Source: Terriglobia bacterium
Lineage (GTDB): Bacteria > Acidobacteriota > Terriglobia > Bryobacterales > Bryobacteraceae
Length of the DNA: 47,363 nt
Assembly (NCBI GenBank): GCA_021324615.1
Contig: JAJPIT010000125.1
Coordinates: 1 to 47,363 of the forward strand
Direction of reading: 5' to 3'
Positions 16,733 through 25,823 of this stretch are shown one piece after another. The position numbers and the translations under genes were made by a program. The notes below the pieces were generated by a model. It ran no database searches and was not told the DNA's origin. It worked only from the letters and a program-made list of their open reading frames with translations. Every line of letters begins with the position of its first letter. The stretch's first letter is position 1.

Positions 16733-17404
16733 TTACTTGGACGCGGCCGCGTACACTGCCATCTTCTCCGCCCGGCGCACGCTCCGGCGCTTCACCCAGG
16801 CGATCGCCAGCACGGCCACGATGGAGCCCAGCGCGGCCATGAACATGTCTTCCTGCGAATCCCACATATCGCCCTGCATGCCGACGAACTCTTCCCCCCG
16901 CTGCGGCGTCAGGATGTTGGCCATCAGCGCTTCCAGAATCTCGTAAATCGCGCTCAGCGCCAGCGTGCATTCCACCGGCAGATAGTACAGCCAGCGCCCG
17001 GTGACGCCCAGCGCCCGCATGGCGACCTCCCGCATGGGATATGCCAGCAGCAGCCCGAAGCTGAAGTGCGCGATGCGGTCGTAATGATTGCGCTGCGTGT
17101 GCAGGATCGGCTTCAGCCACTCGCCCACCGGCACGTCGGAATATTTGTAATGCGCGCCGAGTTCGTGGATCGAGAGATAGATGAAGAACAGCAGGTAAGA
17201 GAGATCGGAAAAAGTGAACCGCCGATAGGTCGCGATCAGGACAGGAATGAAGCAAAATACCAGCGCGTTTTCCAGCGCCCAGTCAAACATCGTATCCGGC
17301 CGGTACGCCGCCAGCAGGAATGAGACCAGCATCGCCCCGGAGAGGAGTTGAAGGAACCGGTTCTCGCGGTAGGGAACCGGTACGACGGTGGAGGCTGTGG
17401 TCAA
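16733..17404 (-). CDS. DUF2238 (YjdF-like) integral membrane protein
   Basis: A 223-residue inner-membrane protein with about six hydrophobic helices. Its conserved HELGAHYKYSDVP, RNHYDRIAHFSFGLL and the acidic block GDMWDSQEDMFMAALGS mark the DUF2238 family, whose function is unknown. The His/Asp/Glu-rich loops could bind metal or lipid headgroups; that is inference. A longer reading from TTG at 17419 would have TATAAT as codons 2-3. I prefer the TTG at 17404, exactly 6 nt after that TATAAT, giving MTTASTVVPVPYRENRF. It follows purF by 37 bases on the same strand. Confidence 0.8.
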   Translation of the reverse strand: MTTASTVVPVPYRENRFLQLLSGAMLVSFLLAAYRPDTMFDWALENALVFCFIPVLIATYRRFTFSDLSYLLFFIYLSIHELGAHYKYSDVPVGEWLKPILHTQRNHYDRIAHFSFGLLLAYPMREVAMRALGVTGRWLYYLPVECTLALSAIYEILEALMANILTPQRGEEFVGMQGDMWDSQEDMFMAALGSIVAVLAIAWVKRRSVRRAEKMAVYAAASK

Positions 17405-17410
17405 AAGGGC

Positions 17411-17416
17411 ATTATA
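17411..17416 (-). promoter_or_regulatory. TATAAT box before DUF2238 gene
   Basis: A perfect -10 hexamer on the minus strand, 6 nt upstream of the proposed TTG start at 17404. It implies a leaderless transcript for the DUF2238-aminotransferase pair separate from the pur genes. Confidence 0.45.
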
Positions 17417-17441
17417 CAAGGATAGAAACCAGGCCCGGCAG

Positions 17442-18896
17442 CTATCCCCGCCGGTCCTTGGACGCCATCAGCTCCCCGATGTTGACGAGCTCGGTGGGGT
17501 AGTGGCCGGTGTAGCAGGCATAGCAGTAGTCGCCGCGGTCGGCCACCGCCTCGCGCAGCGCTTCGAGCGAGAGATATGCCAGCGAATCCGCCTCCACAAA
17601 GCGCCGGATCTCTTCGACGTTGTTGCTGGCGGCGATCAGCTCCGCCACGCACGGCGTGTCCACTCCGTAGAAACAGGGCGAAATCGTCGGCGGGCAGGAG
17701 ATGCGCAGATGCACCTGGCGCGCCCCGGCGCCGCGCACCATCCGCACGATCTTGCGGCTGGTGGTGCCCCGCACGATCGAATCGTCCACCAGGATCACGC
17801 GCTTTCCCTCCAGCAGGTGCCGCACCGGATTCAGCTTCAGCTTCACGCCGAAATCGCGGATCGCCTGCGAGGGTTCGATGAACGTCCGGCCGACGTAGTG
17901 ATTGCGGATCAGCGCCTGCCGGAAGGGAATTTTCGATTCCGCCGCATAGCCGATCGCCGCCGCCACGCCCGAATCCGGCACCGGCACCACCACGTCGGCC
18001 TCCACCGGCGACTCGCGCGCCAGCAGCCGTCCCAGATTCTCGCGCGACTGCTCCACCGGACGCCCGAACACCACCGAATCGGGACGGGAAAAATAAACAT
18101 GCTCGAACACGCACTGCGCCCGCGGCCGCACCGGCGCGTAGCGCTCGCGCGAGACTCCTTGCGGGCCCGCCACCGCCATTTCCCCCGGCTCGATCTCGCC
18201 TGCATAAACCGCGTTGATCAGGTCGAAAGCGCACGTCTCCGACGCGAACACGTAGGCCTTGCGCCCGTCCGGCAGTTCCATCTGTCCGAACGCCAGCGGG
18301 CGGAACCCGTGCGGATCGCGCGCCACTAAGATGCGGTCCTCGGCGAGAAACACCAGCGAAAACGCGCCTTCCAGTTGCATCAGCGCCTCGCGCAGCGCCC
18401 CGGAAAGCGTCCGCTCCCGGGACCGCGCCACCAGGTGCAGGATCACCTCGGTATCGCTGGAGGCCTGGAAAATCGACCCTTCCCGCTCCAGTTCCCGCCG
18501 CAGCTCCGCGGCGTTGGTGATGTTGCCGTTATGCGCCACCGCGATGCGCCCCTTGTTGCAGGAGACCGAAAATGGCTGCGCATTCAGCAGCACCGTGTCG
18601 CCGGCGGTCGAATAGCGGGTATGCCCGATCGCGTGATCCCCCGGAAGCCGCCCCAGCACCTCCGGCGTAAAAATATCGGCCACGTGGCCCATCGCCTTGT
18701 GGCAATGAATGGCGCGCCCGTCGCTCGAACAGATGCCCGCGCTCTCCTGCCCCCGGTGCTGCAACGCGTATAAGGCCAGATAGGCCAGGTTGGCCGCCTC
18801 CGGGTGCCCGTAAATGGCCACCACGCCGCACTCCTCGCGGAATTTATCGCGCAAGATTCCGTTGCGGCGAACCCGCGGCGCCTTCCATTTCACCAT
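17442..18896 (-). CDS. purF: Amidophosphoribosyltransferase
   Basis: A 484-residue enzyme of the first committed purine step: PRPP plus glutamine to phosphoribosylamine. Its N-terminal Ntn-hydrolase nucleophile is Cys23 (EECGVVAIYGH) after a 22-residue propeptide, so self-processing is expected. QHRGQESAGI and the glutamine-site region NGNITNAAELR follow. The PRPP loop is ILVDDSIVRGTT. C-terminal cysteines in ISCPPTISPC and YCYACYTGHYP match the Fe-S ligand positions of the Bacillus-type enzyme. Its ATG shares one base with the purL TGA (TGATG), implying translational coupling. An in-frame extension to 19319 overlaps purL and is not real. Confidence 0.95.
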   Translation of the reverse strand: MVKWKAPRVRRNGILRDKFREECGVVAIYGHPEAANLAYLALYALQHRGQESAGICSSDGRAIHCHKAMGHVADIFTPEVLGRLPGDHAIGHTRYSTAGDTVLLNAQPFSVSCNKGRIAVAHNGNITNAAELRRELEREGSIFQASSDTEVILHLVARSRERTLSGALREALMQLEGAFSLVFLAEDRILVARDPHGFRPLAFGQMELPDGRKAYVFASETCAFDLINAVYAGEIEPGEMAVAGPQGVSRERYAPVRPRAQCVFEHVYFSRPDSVVFGRPVEQSRENLGRLLARESPVEADVVVPVPDSGVAAAIGYAAESKIPFRQALIRNHYVGRTFIEPSQAIRDFGVKLKLNPVRHLLEGKRVILVDDSIVRGTTSRKIVRMVRGAGARQVHLRISCPPTISPCFYGVDTPCVAELIAASNNVEEIRRFVEADSLAYLSLEALREAVADRGDYCYACYTGHYPTELVNIGELMASKDRRG

Positions 18897-21073
18897 CAGA
18901 CCCTCGCGGCGAGCTGATTCTCCAGCGCCTTCTCCCAAACCTGGCGGAGCTGCTGGACCGGGCAATCCACCAGAGTCATCGAATCGTTGCCGATTCGCAA
19001 GATCCCTTTCATTGTAACGCCGGCCCGCAGCGCCTCGACGCCGTGCGCCCGCGCGATCCGTTCCACCTCGGCCGGGACCGCCGTCGAAAGGATCACGCGC
19101 GACGGCCCTTCGTGAAACAGCAAGAGCTCCGGCCTCAGGCCGCTGGCCACTTCCACCGCCGCGCCGATTCCCTCCATCGAGCACTCGGCCAGCGCCACCG
19201 CCAGCCCGCCGTCGCCTATATCGTGCGCCGATTCGGCCAGCCCCCCGTTCACGATCTCGCGAATCGCGGCCTGCACGCGCTTTTCGTAATCCAGATCGAG
19301 CGCCGGCGGCAATCCCCACAGCTTCTCCAGCACGGCCTTGGCATACTGGGTCCCGCCGAAGCGGATCTCATCGCAGGATCCCAAGCCGCCCAGCAGCATC
19401 ACCGTCCGGCCTTCTTCCTTGAACGGAATCGTCACCGGCGCCGCCGTCCTCATCAACCCGACGATGCCCACCACCGGCGTGGGCCAGATCGATTCGCCCA
19501 GCGTTTCGTTGTACAGGCTCACGTTGCCGCCGGTGATCGGCGTCTCAAAAAATTCGCACGCCTCCGCCAGCCCCTCGATCGATTCCACCAACTGCGCCAT
19601 GATCTCCGGCCGCTCGGGATTGCCGAAGTTCAAATTGTTCGTCGCCGCCACCGGCGTCGCGCCGGCCGTCGATACGTTGCGGCAGCACTCGGCCACGATC
19701 AGCTTTGTTCCCTCCCGCGGCGACAGCGCGCAATAGCGCGCGTTCCCATCCAGCGACATGGCCACGCTCGACCCCGTCTCTTTGATCCGCACCACCGCGG
19801 CGTCGGCTCCCGGCCCGGCGATGGTGTTGGTCCGGACCATATAGTCGTATTGCCGCCAGATCCACTGCTTCGAGCAAATGTCGCCGGACCCCAGCAGCTT
19901 CAGCAAATCCGCCGTCAAATCCGGCGATGAAAACTGCGGCGCGTCCATCCCCGCCGGACGATACGGCGGAACATCGTGCGGCCGGTCGTAGACCGGCGCC
20001 TGGTCGGCCAGCTCGCGGTTGGGAATCTCCGCCTCCACCACGCCGTGATTCTTCACCCGCAGCATCCCGTCGCCGGTCACGCGTCCGATGGCCACCGCGT
20101 CGAGCCCCCATTTGCGGAACACGCGAAAGACTTCCTCTTCGCGCCCCTTTTCGGCCACGATCAGCATCCGCTCCTGCGATTCCGAGAGCATGATTTCGTA
20201 CGGCGTCATCCCCGTTTCGCGCTGCGGCACCAGCGCCAGCTCGATTTCGACGCCGGTTCCCGCGCGGCTGCCCATTTCGCAGGTCGAACAGGTCAACCCC
20301 GCCGCACCCATATCTTGAATGCCGACGATCGCGCCGGTCTTCATCGCCTCCAGGCAGGCTTCCAGCAGCAGCTTCTCCAGGAATGGATCGCCGACCTGCA
20401 CATTCGGCCGTTTCTGCTTCGATTCCGCGGTGAACGCCGCCGACGCCATCGATGCGCCGTGAATCCCGTCGCGCCCGGTTTTCGCGCCCACGTAAATCAC
20501 CGGATTGCCCACGCCCGAGGCGCGGCCGTAGAAAATCTCGTCGTGCCTGAACACGCCCAGCGCGAACACGTTCACCAGCGGATTGCCGTTGTAGCAGGCT
20601 TCGAAAACACACTCCCCGCCGACCGTCGGCACGCCGAAGCAGTTTCCGTAATGTGCGATCCCGCTCACCACGCCTTCCAGGATCCGGGCATTGCCGGGAT
20701 CCTCCAGGGGCCCGAACCGCAGCGCGTCCATCACCGCGATCGGCCGCGCGCCCATGGTGAAAATGTCGCGCAAAATTCCGCCGACTCCCGTCGCCGCGCC
20801 CTGAAACGGCTCAATAAAGCTCGGATGATTGTGCGATTCAATCTTGAAGGCGATGGCGTATCCGTCGCCGATATCGATAATTCCTGCGTTCTCGCCCGGC
20901 CCCACCAGAACGCGCGGCCCGCGCGTCGGCAGCTTCTTCAGATGCAGCCGCGAGCTCTTATAGGAGCAATGCTCGCTCCACATCACCGTGAAAATGCCCA
21001 GCTCCGTCTCGGTAGGTTCGCGCTTCAGGATCGACCGGATTTTCTCCCGCTCGAAAGGGGTCAGGTCGCTCAT
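18896..21073 (-). CDS. purL: Phosphoribosylformylglycinamidine synthase, PurL subunit
   Basis: A 725-residue small-type PurL that converts FGAR to FGAM using ATP and ammonia delivered by PurQ. The start [22 protein letters not shown] is the family's linker region. [16 protein letters not shown] and [10 protein letters not shown]-like [21 protein letters not shown] hold catalytic His and ATP/Mg residues, and GGNVSLYNE and [14 protein letters not shown] lie in the second half. Small PurL normally needs PurQ and PurS. PurQ is next to it, PurS is not in this window. The purQ stop overlaps its ATG (ATGA), and its own stop overlaps the purF start. Confidence 0.96.
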   Translation of the reverse strand: MSDLTPFEREKIRSILKREPTETELGIFTVMWSEHCSYKSSRLHLKKLPTRGPRVLVGPGENAGIIDIGDGYAIAFKIESHNHPSFIEPFQGAATGVGGILRDIFTMGARPIAVMDALRFGPLEDPGNARILEGVVSGIAHYGNCFGVPTVGGECVFEACYNGNPLVNVFALGVFRHDEIFYGRASGVGNPVIYVGAKTGRDGIHGASMASAAFTAESKQKRPNVQVGDPFLEKLLLEACLEAMKTGAIVGIQDMGAAGLTCSTCEMGSRAGTGVEIELALVPQRETGMTPYEIMLSESQERMLIVAEKGREEEVFRVFRKWGLDAVAIGRVTGDGMLRVKNHGVVEAEIPNRELADQAPVYDRPHDVPPYRPAGMDAPQFSSPDLTADLLKLLGSGDICSKQWIWRQYDYMVRTNTIAGPGADAAVVRIKETGSSVAMSLDGNARYCALSPREGTKLIVAECCRNVSTAGATPVAATNNLNFGNPERPEIMAQLVESIEGLAEACEFFETPITGGNVSLYNETLGESIWPTPVVGIVGLMRTAAPVTIPFKEEGRTVMLLGGLGSCDEIRFGGTQYAKAVLEKLWGLPPALDLDYEKRVQAAIREIVNGGLAESAHDIGDGGLAVALAECSMEGIGAAVEVASGLRPELLLFHEGPSRVILSTAVPAEVERIARAHGVEALRAGVTMKGILRIGNDSMTLVDCPVQQLRQVWEKALENQLAARV

Positions 21074-21738
21074 TGAGCCACGAGGGAGTGCACCATGCTC
21101 TCTAAAATCACGCGCCCGTCGGTCGAGCCCAGCAGCGCATCGGCGGCGCGCTCCGGATGCGGCATCAGTCCCATCACGTTGCGGCGCTCATTGCAGATGC
21201 CGGCAATATCCCGCAGCGAGCCGTTGGGATTGTCCAGGTAGCGCAGCACCACGCGGTCCTCGCGCTCCAGCCGGTCGAGCGTGTCCTCATCGGCGAAATA
21301 ACAGCCCTCGCCGTGCGCCACCGGCAGCCGCAGGGTCTGAGCCGGCCGGGCCGCCGAAGTGAATGGAGTGTTCACCGTCTCCACCCGCACCGGCACTTCG
21401 CGGCAGACGAATTTCAAATCGCGGTTGCGCAGCAGCGCGCCGGGAAGCAGCCCGCTCTCCACCAGAATTTGAAAGCCGTTGCAGATGCCGAGCACCAATC
21501 CGCCTTGCCCGGCGAACCTCCGCACCGCCGTCATCACCGGGGAAAATTTGGCGATGGCTCCGCAGCGGAGATAGTCGCCGTAAGCGAATCCGCCGGGAAG
21601 AATCACCGCATCCACACCGCCCAGAGAAGGCGAGTCGTGCCAGATCATCTCCGCCTGCTGGCCAAGATTATGGGTGATCGCGTACCAGGCGTCGTGATCG
21701 CAGTTGCTGCCAGGGAAAACGACAACGCCGAATCGCAT
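21070..21738 (-). CDS. purQ: Phosphoribosylformylglycinamidine synthase, glutaminase subunit PurQ
   Basis: A 222-residue class I glutamine amidotransferase supplying ammonia to PurL. The nucleophile is Cys86 in [13 protein letters not shown]. The His-x-Glu pair is in GLMPHPERA near the C-terminus. The start [16 protein letters not shown] is canonical. A TAACAT box (minus strand, 21753-21748) lies 9 nt before the ATG, and there is no clear Shine-Dalgarno. It overlaps purL by four bases. The preceding lipoprotein gene is 121 bases away on the same strand. Confidence 0.95.
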   Translation of the reverse strand: MRFGVVVFPGSNCDHDAWYAITHNLGQQAEMIWHDSPSLGGVDAVILPGGFAYGDYLRCGAIAKFSPVMTAVRRFAGQGGLVLGICNGFQILVESGLLPGALLRNRDLKFVCREVPVRVETVNTPFTSAARPAQTLRLPVAHGEGCYFADEDTLDRLEREDRVVLRYLDNPNGSLRDIAGICNERRNVMGLMPHPERAADALLGSTDGRVILESMVHSLVAQ

Positions 21739-21859
21739 GGAAACTTCATGTTACCAGATCGTCATTCCAGGCCGATCGGGCCCCGCCGCGCCCGAAAAGC
21801 GTATCGCAGGGCGGCCATCACCAGAAAGACGAAATTCTCGGGCGGCGGTTCGCAAAATT

Positions 21860-22789
21860 TTACGGCCGGAGCCACATCGCCAGGAAAGGGTCCACCATCG
21901 CCTCCGGCACCGCGATCGAAAGGTTGACCCGCTGCTGTTCTGCGCTTACGCGGATCGTGTCGTAGATCGCGGCCAGTTCCGGATGGTCTTTGGGCACGCT
22001 CAACCGCCCGATGCCGATCAGCGCGCGAACGGCGCCGGCAACCTGTTCGGCATCCTGATCCGTCGCGCAGTCGGCCCGCGCCAGCCCGTTCAGTCCGGAG
22101 TTTAGGTCGAACGAGAAAAACCCCGACTGCACCGAGGCCACCAGCTTATTTAAATTTCCCAGCGGCGTCCCATCTTCGAACGGCAGATGAATCGGTCCGC
22201 CGGCGTAGGCCGCCCAAAACTGCGCCGTGGCCGGGATCTGTTTCAACTTCGCCGCCAGCGCCGCCGGCGGTCCCGCTGAATGGCCCCGCTCGTCGATCAG
22301 CCTGCGCAGCGCCTCCACCGCGCCCGCCGCGGCCACCGTTGGGCTGAACAGCGCCACCGCCTGGCGCCCGTCGCCGTACAGAGGGAAACCCTTGTAGCTC
22401 GACCTCGCCACGCCCTGGCGCTCGAAATTGGGCTCCATCATTTCATCGCCGAATTTGCCGCGCGCCAGCAGCACGCCCGCGCCGCCGTTGGACGCGTAGA
22501 GCAGCTCCCACAGGTCCTTGCGTGGATCGATGCCGGTCCGCTGCGCGAACTCCTCCACTTGCGGAAGCTGCCGTTTGGCGAAATTCCGCTGATAGAGCGG
22601 CGTCTTGAGCAGCGATTCGAGCCGGGCGCCGGCCATCAGCGTGGTATCTCCGGGCACCAGCGTCTCCAGCGAGGCGTCGATCTTCACGCTGGACGGCGCC
22701 TGGGAGCCGCATCCGGCCAGCGCCAGGAAGAACACCGCCATCGCCGTGGGCCAGGTCCGCCGCCGGAAGGTCCCGATGCGTGCGCTCAT
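21860..22789 (-). CDS. Uncharacterised lipoprotein (DUF3352-like)
   Basis: A 309-residue lipoprotein with a basic n-region (RTFRRRTW-like), hydrophobic core and lipobox LALAGC, giving Cys27 as the lipidated residue. The mature part contains LVPGDTTLMAGARLESLLKTPLY and DPRKDLWELLYASNGG, and the C-terminal half has an alternating pattern like solute-binding or DUF3352-type proteins that report on stress or checkpoints. I do not recognise a catalytic motif. It probably faces the periplasm. It is divergent from mqnA with only 24 bases between the starts. An internal ATG at 22741 would still leave a signal peptide, so the exact start is uncertain. Confidence 0.65.
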   Translation of the reverse strand: MSARIGTFRRRTWPTAMAVFFLALAGCGSQAPSSVKIDASLETLVPGDTTLMAGARLESLLKTPLYQRNFAKRQLPQVEEFAQRTGIDPRKDLWELLYASNGGAGVLLARGKFGDEMMEPNFERQGVARSSYKGFPLYGDGRQAVALFSPTVAAAGAVEALRRLIDERGHSAGPPAALAAKLKQIPATAQFWAAYAGGPIHLPFEDGTPLGNLNKLVASVQSGFFSFDLNSGLNGLARADCATDQDAEQVAGAVRALIGIGRLSVPKDHPELAAIYDTIRVSAEQQRVNLSIAVPEAMVDPFLAMWLRP

Positions 22790-22801
22790 CTGCCGTCATT
22801 G

Positions 22802-22807
22802 TAGAAT
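22802..22807 (+). promoter_or_regulatory. -10-like box before mqnA
   Basis: TAGAAT stands exactly 6 nt before the TTG start of mqnA, in a 24-base divergent intergenic gap. The -35 position falls inside the opposite gene and has no match. Confidence 0.4.
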
Positions 22808-22813
22808 GTTGCT

Positions 22814-23602
22814 TTGACGACAAACCAGCTCCCTCGCGTCTGCGCCGTCAGCTACCTCAACACCGTCCCGCTGGTTTGGGGAATGTTGAAAGGCGAGCAG
22901 CGCGGCATTTTCGACCTTCAATTCGCCCTGCCCTCGGTCTGCGCCGACCGGCTTGCCGGCGGGGAAGCCGATATCGGCATCGTCCCGGCCATCGAGATGC
23001 GGCGCCAGCGGCTCGAATATTTTCGCGGCACGGGAATCGCCTGCCACGGCCCGGTCCGCAGCATCCTGCTGATTTCGAAAACGCCGCTGCGGGAAGTTCG
23101 CACGCTGGCCACGGATACCGGCTCGCGCACCTCGGTGGCGCTGTCGCGGATCATCCTGGAGGAAAAGTTCGGCGTGCGCCCCGCGCTCCTCTCGCGCCCC
23201 GCCGATCTTCCCTCGATGCTCGGCGAGGCCGACGCCGCGCTGCTCATCGGCGACGCCGCGCTGCGCGTCGATCCGGCGGCGCTTCCCTTTGAAACCCTCG
23301 ATCTGGGCCGCGAGTGGAGCGAACTCACCGGGCTGCCGATGGTTTTCGCCGTCTGGTCCGGCCGCAAGGAAATGATCCAAAAGGCTTACGAGCAAGCCTT
23401 TATCGGCTCGTGCCGCTACGGTCTGGCGCACCTCGACGAAATTGTCCGCCAGGAGTCCGCCGCGCGGAATTTTCCCGAGCCGCTGGTGCGGAAATATCTG
23501 ACCGAACATATCGTCTTCGAGCTCGGCGAGCGCGATTACCGCGGGCTGGAGCTTTTTCTTGAACGGGCATCCAAGCTGGAAAGGCAGGCGGTCGCGTTAT
23601 GA
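22814..23602 (+). CDS. mqnA: Chorismate dehydratase (futalosine menaquinone pathway)
   Basis: A 262-residue enzyme with a periplasmic-binding-protein-like fold but no signal peptide. It dehydrates chorismate to 3-enolpyruvoylbenzoate, the first futalosine-route step. Diagnostic segments are VSYLNTVPLVWGM, LPSVCADRLAGGEADIGIVPAIE, SRTSVALSRIILEEKFG, EADAALLIGDAALR and WSELTGLPMVFAVW. It is read from TTG, since no ATG or GTG lies near, and a TAGAAT box sits 6 nt upstream. Its TGA overlaps the mqnC ATG (ATGA). Presence of mqnA and mqnC together makes the pathway call firm, although mqnB and mqnD are not in the window. Confidence 0.93.
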   Translation: MTTNQLPRVCAVSYLNTVPLVWGMLKGEQRGIFDLQFALPSVCADRLAGGEADIGIVPAIEMRRQRLEYFRGTGIACHGPVRSILLISKTPLREVRTLATDTGSRTSVALSRIILEEKFGVRPALLSRPADLPSMLGEADAALLIGDAALRVDPAALPFETLDLGREWSELTGLPMVFAVWSGRKEMIQKAYEQAFIGSCRYGLAHLDEIVRQESAARNFPEPLVRKYLTEHIVFELGERDYRGLELFLERASKLERQAVAL

Positions 23603-24630
23603 TCACCCGCGCGCAGGCGATCGATCTCTACCGCTCGGATAATCTGCTTGAAATCGGCATGGCCGCGGACGAGGTGCGCCGCAAACTGCATCCGGAAGGC
23701 GTGGTCAGCTACATCATCGACCGGAACATCAATTACACCAATTTTTGCACCGAATATTGCAGTTTTTGCGCATTTTATCGTCCAATTGGGCACGCTGAAG
23801 GCTACGTGCATCCCAAGGAAGTGATTTTCCAGAAGATTCAGGAGACCATCGAGCTGGGCGGCACCGGCATCCTGATGCAGGGCGGCCTGCATCCGGATCT
23901 GAAGATTGAGTGGTACGAGGATCTGCTGCGCTCCATCAAGCAGCGATTTAATATCTGGTGCCACTGTTTTTCCGCGCCCGAAATCGTCAACATCGCCAAA
24001 GTCAGCGGCCTGACCATCCGCGACACGCTGGCCCGGCTGCGCGACGCCGGGCTTGATTCGCTGCCCGGCGGCGGCGCGGAAATTTTGGACGACGAAGTCC
24101 GCCACCGCATCAGCCGCCTGAAATCCTCGGTGAACGATTGGATTGAAGTGCATCGCGCCTGCCACTCTCTGGGCATGCGCTCCACCGCCACCATGATGTT
24201 CGGCACCGGCGAAACGCTCGAGCAGCGGATGAATCATCTCGACATCGTGCGGCAGATCCAGGAAGACACCGGCGGATTCACGGCGTTCATCCCCTGGAGC
24301 TTTCAACGCGAGAACACCTCGCTCGGCCGGTTCGTGAAGGAGGAAGCCACCGCCGTAGAATATCTGAAGATGCTGGCGCTTTCCCGGGTGTATCTGGAAA
24401 ATATCCTGAATATTCAGTCTTCCTGGGTGACGCCGGGATTGAAGACTTGCCAGCTCGGGCTGCGCTTCGGCGGCAACGACGTCGGCTCCATCATGATTGA
24501 GGAAAATGTCGTCAGCGCGGCGGGCACGCATCACCGCGCCACGGAAGAGGAGTTGCGCCGCCTGATCCGCGGCGCCGGATTCATTCCCAAACAGCGGGAC
24601 ACGCTGTATCGGACCTATTTTCTGAATTGA
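23599..24630 (+). CDS. mqnC: Cyclic dehypoxanthine futalosine synthase, radical SAM
   Basis: A 343-residue radical SAM enzyme that cyclises dehypoxanthine futalosine in menaquinone synthesis. The [4Fe-4S] motif CxxxCxxC is Cys50, Cys54 and Cys57 (NFCTEYCSFCAFYR). SAM and substrate regions include GGTGILMQGGLHPDL, LDSLPGGGAEI, TATMMFGTGET and FTAFIPWSFQ. The C-terminal GGNDVGSIMIEENVVSAAG block is typical of MqnC/MqnE. MqnE (aminofutalosine synthase) is close, but the GGGAEI and length fit MqnC. It overlaps mqnA by 4 bases and the next gene by 1 base. Confidence 0.93.
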   Translation: MITRAQAIDLYRSDNLLEIGMAADEVRRKLHPEGVVSYIIDRNINYTNFCTEYCSFCAFYRPIGHAEGYVHPKEVIFQKIQETIELGGTGILMQGGLHPDLKIEWYEDLLRSIKQRFNIWCHCFSAPEIVNIAKVSGLTIRDTLARLRDAGLDSLPGGGAEILDDEVRHRISRLKSSVNDWIEVHRACHSLGMRSTATMMFGTGETLEQRMNHLDIVRQIQEDTGGFTAFIPWSFQRENTSLGRFVKEEATAVEYLKMLALSRVYLENILNIQSSWVTPGLKTCQLGLRFGGNDVGSIMIEENVVSAAGTHHRATEEELRRLIRGAGFIPKQRDTLYRTYFLN

Positions 24631-25823
24631 TGAGGCTCGGCATCGCAGTAATGACGGCGTTGGCGGCCGCCGCGCCTGCGTTCGCCGATACCACGGCCGT
24701 GCTGGCCTTTTGGAACAACTCCAAGGCGCAGCCGAACCTGGATTGGATCGGCGTCAGCATCGCGGAAACCATTCGCGAGTCGCTTGGCTCGCGCGGGCTG
24801 TTGGTGCTGGACCGCGATGAGACCGAGGACGCCGTGCACCGGCTGGGGCTGCGCAGCCGCGCGCCTCTTTCGGAAGCCTCGGTGATGAAAATCGGCGACG
24901 TCACCGACGCCGAGCAGGTGATCTTCGGCGCCTTCGAGTTCGTTCCGGAGGACGGCTCCCCGGCCGCGGGTGCGCACGGATCGCTGCGGATCTCGGCGCG
25001 GATTCTGGACCGGCGAAAGATGCGCCTCAGCCCGGAGTTCGCCGAGGGCGGCGCGCTGGAGGATCTGGCCACGCTTCAGGCTCATCTGGCCTGGCGGGCG
25101 CTGGCGATGCTGGCTCCCCGGCTGGCCCCGCCGGAGTCGGAGTTCCGCAGCGTCCGCGCGCCGATCCGGCTCGACGCCGAGGAAAACTACGTTCGCGGAC
25201 TGCTGGCGCGCGATCCGGCGCAAAGGGAGCGCTTTTTCCTGCAAGCCGCGCGGCTCGATCCGCGCTTCAGCCATCCCTGTTATCAACTCGGCCAGATTCA
25301 TTACCGCCGGAAAGAATATCGGGAAGCGGCGGAGTGGCTGCAAAAAATCCCGCCGGAAGATCCGCATTACCGCGAAGGACAGTTTTTGCTCGGCCTCGCG
25401 CTCTATCAATCCGGCGATTTCGCCGGCGCGCAGAAGGAGTTCCAGATGATCGCCGCGGTGGTCCCGATTGGCGAGATTTGGAACAATCTGGCGGCCGCCG
25501 AGAGCCGCCGCAATCTGCCGCAGGCCGCCGATGATTTCCGGAAAGCCGCCGAAGGAGATCCCGCCGATCCGGTGTACCAGTTCAATTTGGGCTACGCGCT
25601 GTGGAAGAAAGGCGATTTTGCCGGCGCCGCCGAATCTTTCCGGCGCGTGCTCAACCACGATCCGGAAGACGCCATGGCCACGCTCCTGCTCGGCCGCTGT
25701 TTAAAAAAGCAGGGCTACCGCGGCCCGGCCGACGAGCGGCTTTCGGCGCTGGAGCGCCTGAAAACGGTCTACGAAGAGCGGGCGTACTGGCAGTTGAAAT
25801 CGGTGCTCGGAAAATCGCAATGA
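24630..25823 (+). CDS. TPR protein with N-terminal TolB/FlgO-like domain
   Basis: A 397-residue exported protein. A signal peptide (MRLGIAVMTALAAAAPAFA) is followed by a domain (about 20-140) patterned like FlgO/TolB N-terminal domains: VLAFWNNSKAQPNLDWIGVSIAETIRESL, then DRDETEDAVHRLG. From about 195 to 375 there are roughly five TPR units (HPCYQLGQIHYRRKEYREAAEWL, YQFNLGYALWKKGDFAGAAESF). A scaffold or assembly role in the periplasm is likely; none is proven. I take the ATG at 24630, which shares one base with the mqnC stop, rather than the TTG just before it. It overlaps the PP2C gene by four bases. Confidence 0.75.
   Translation: MRLGIAVMTALAAAAPAFADTTAVLAFWNNSKAQPNLDWIGVSIAETIRESLGSRGLLVLDRDETEDAVHRLGLRSRAPLSEASVMKIGDVTDAEQVIFGAFEFVPEDGSPAAGAHGSLRISARILDRRKMRLSPEFAEGGALEDLATLQAHLAWRALAMLAPRLAPPESEFRSVRAPIRLDAEENYVRGLLARDPAQRERFFLQAARLDPRFSHPCYQLGQIHYRRKEYREAAEWLQKIPPEDPHYREGQFLLGLALYQSGDFAGAQKEFQMIAAVVPIGEIWNNLAAAESRRNLPQAADDFRKAAEGDPADPVYQFNLGYALWKKGDFAGAAESFRRVLNHDPEDAMATLLLGRCLKKQGYRGPADERLSALERLKTVYEERAYWQLKSVLGKSQ

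Noticed and set aside
18897-19319. N-terminal extension of the purF frame
   Set aside because: It overlaps purL entirely and has low-complexity composition. PurF homologues begin at the ATG at 18896.
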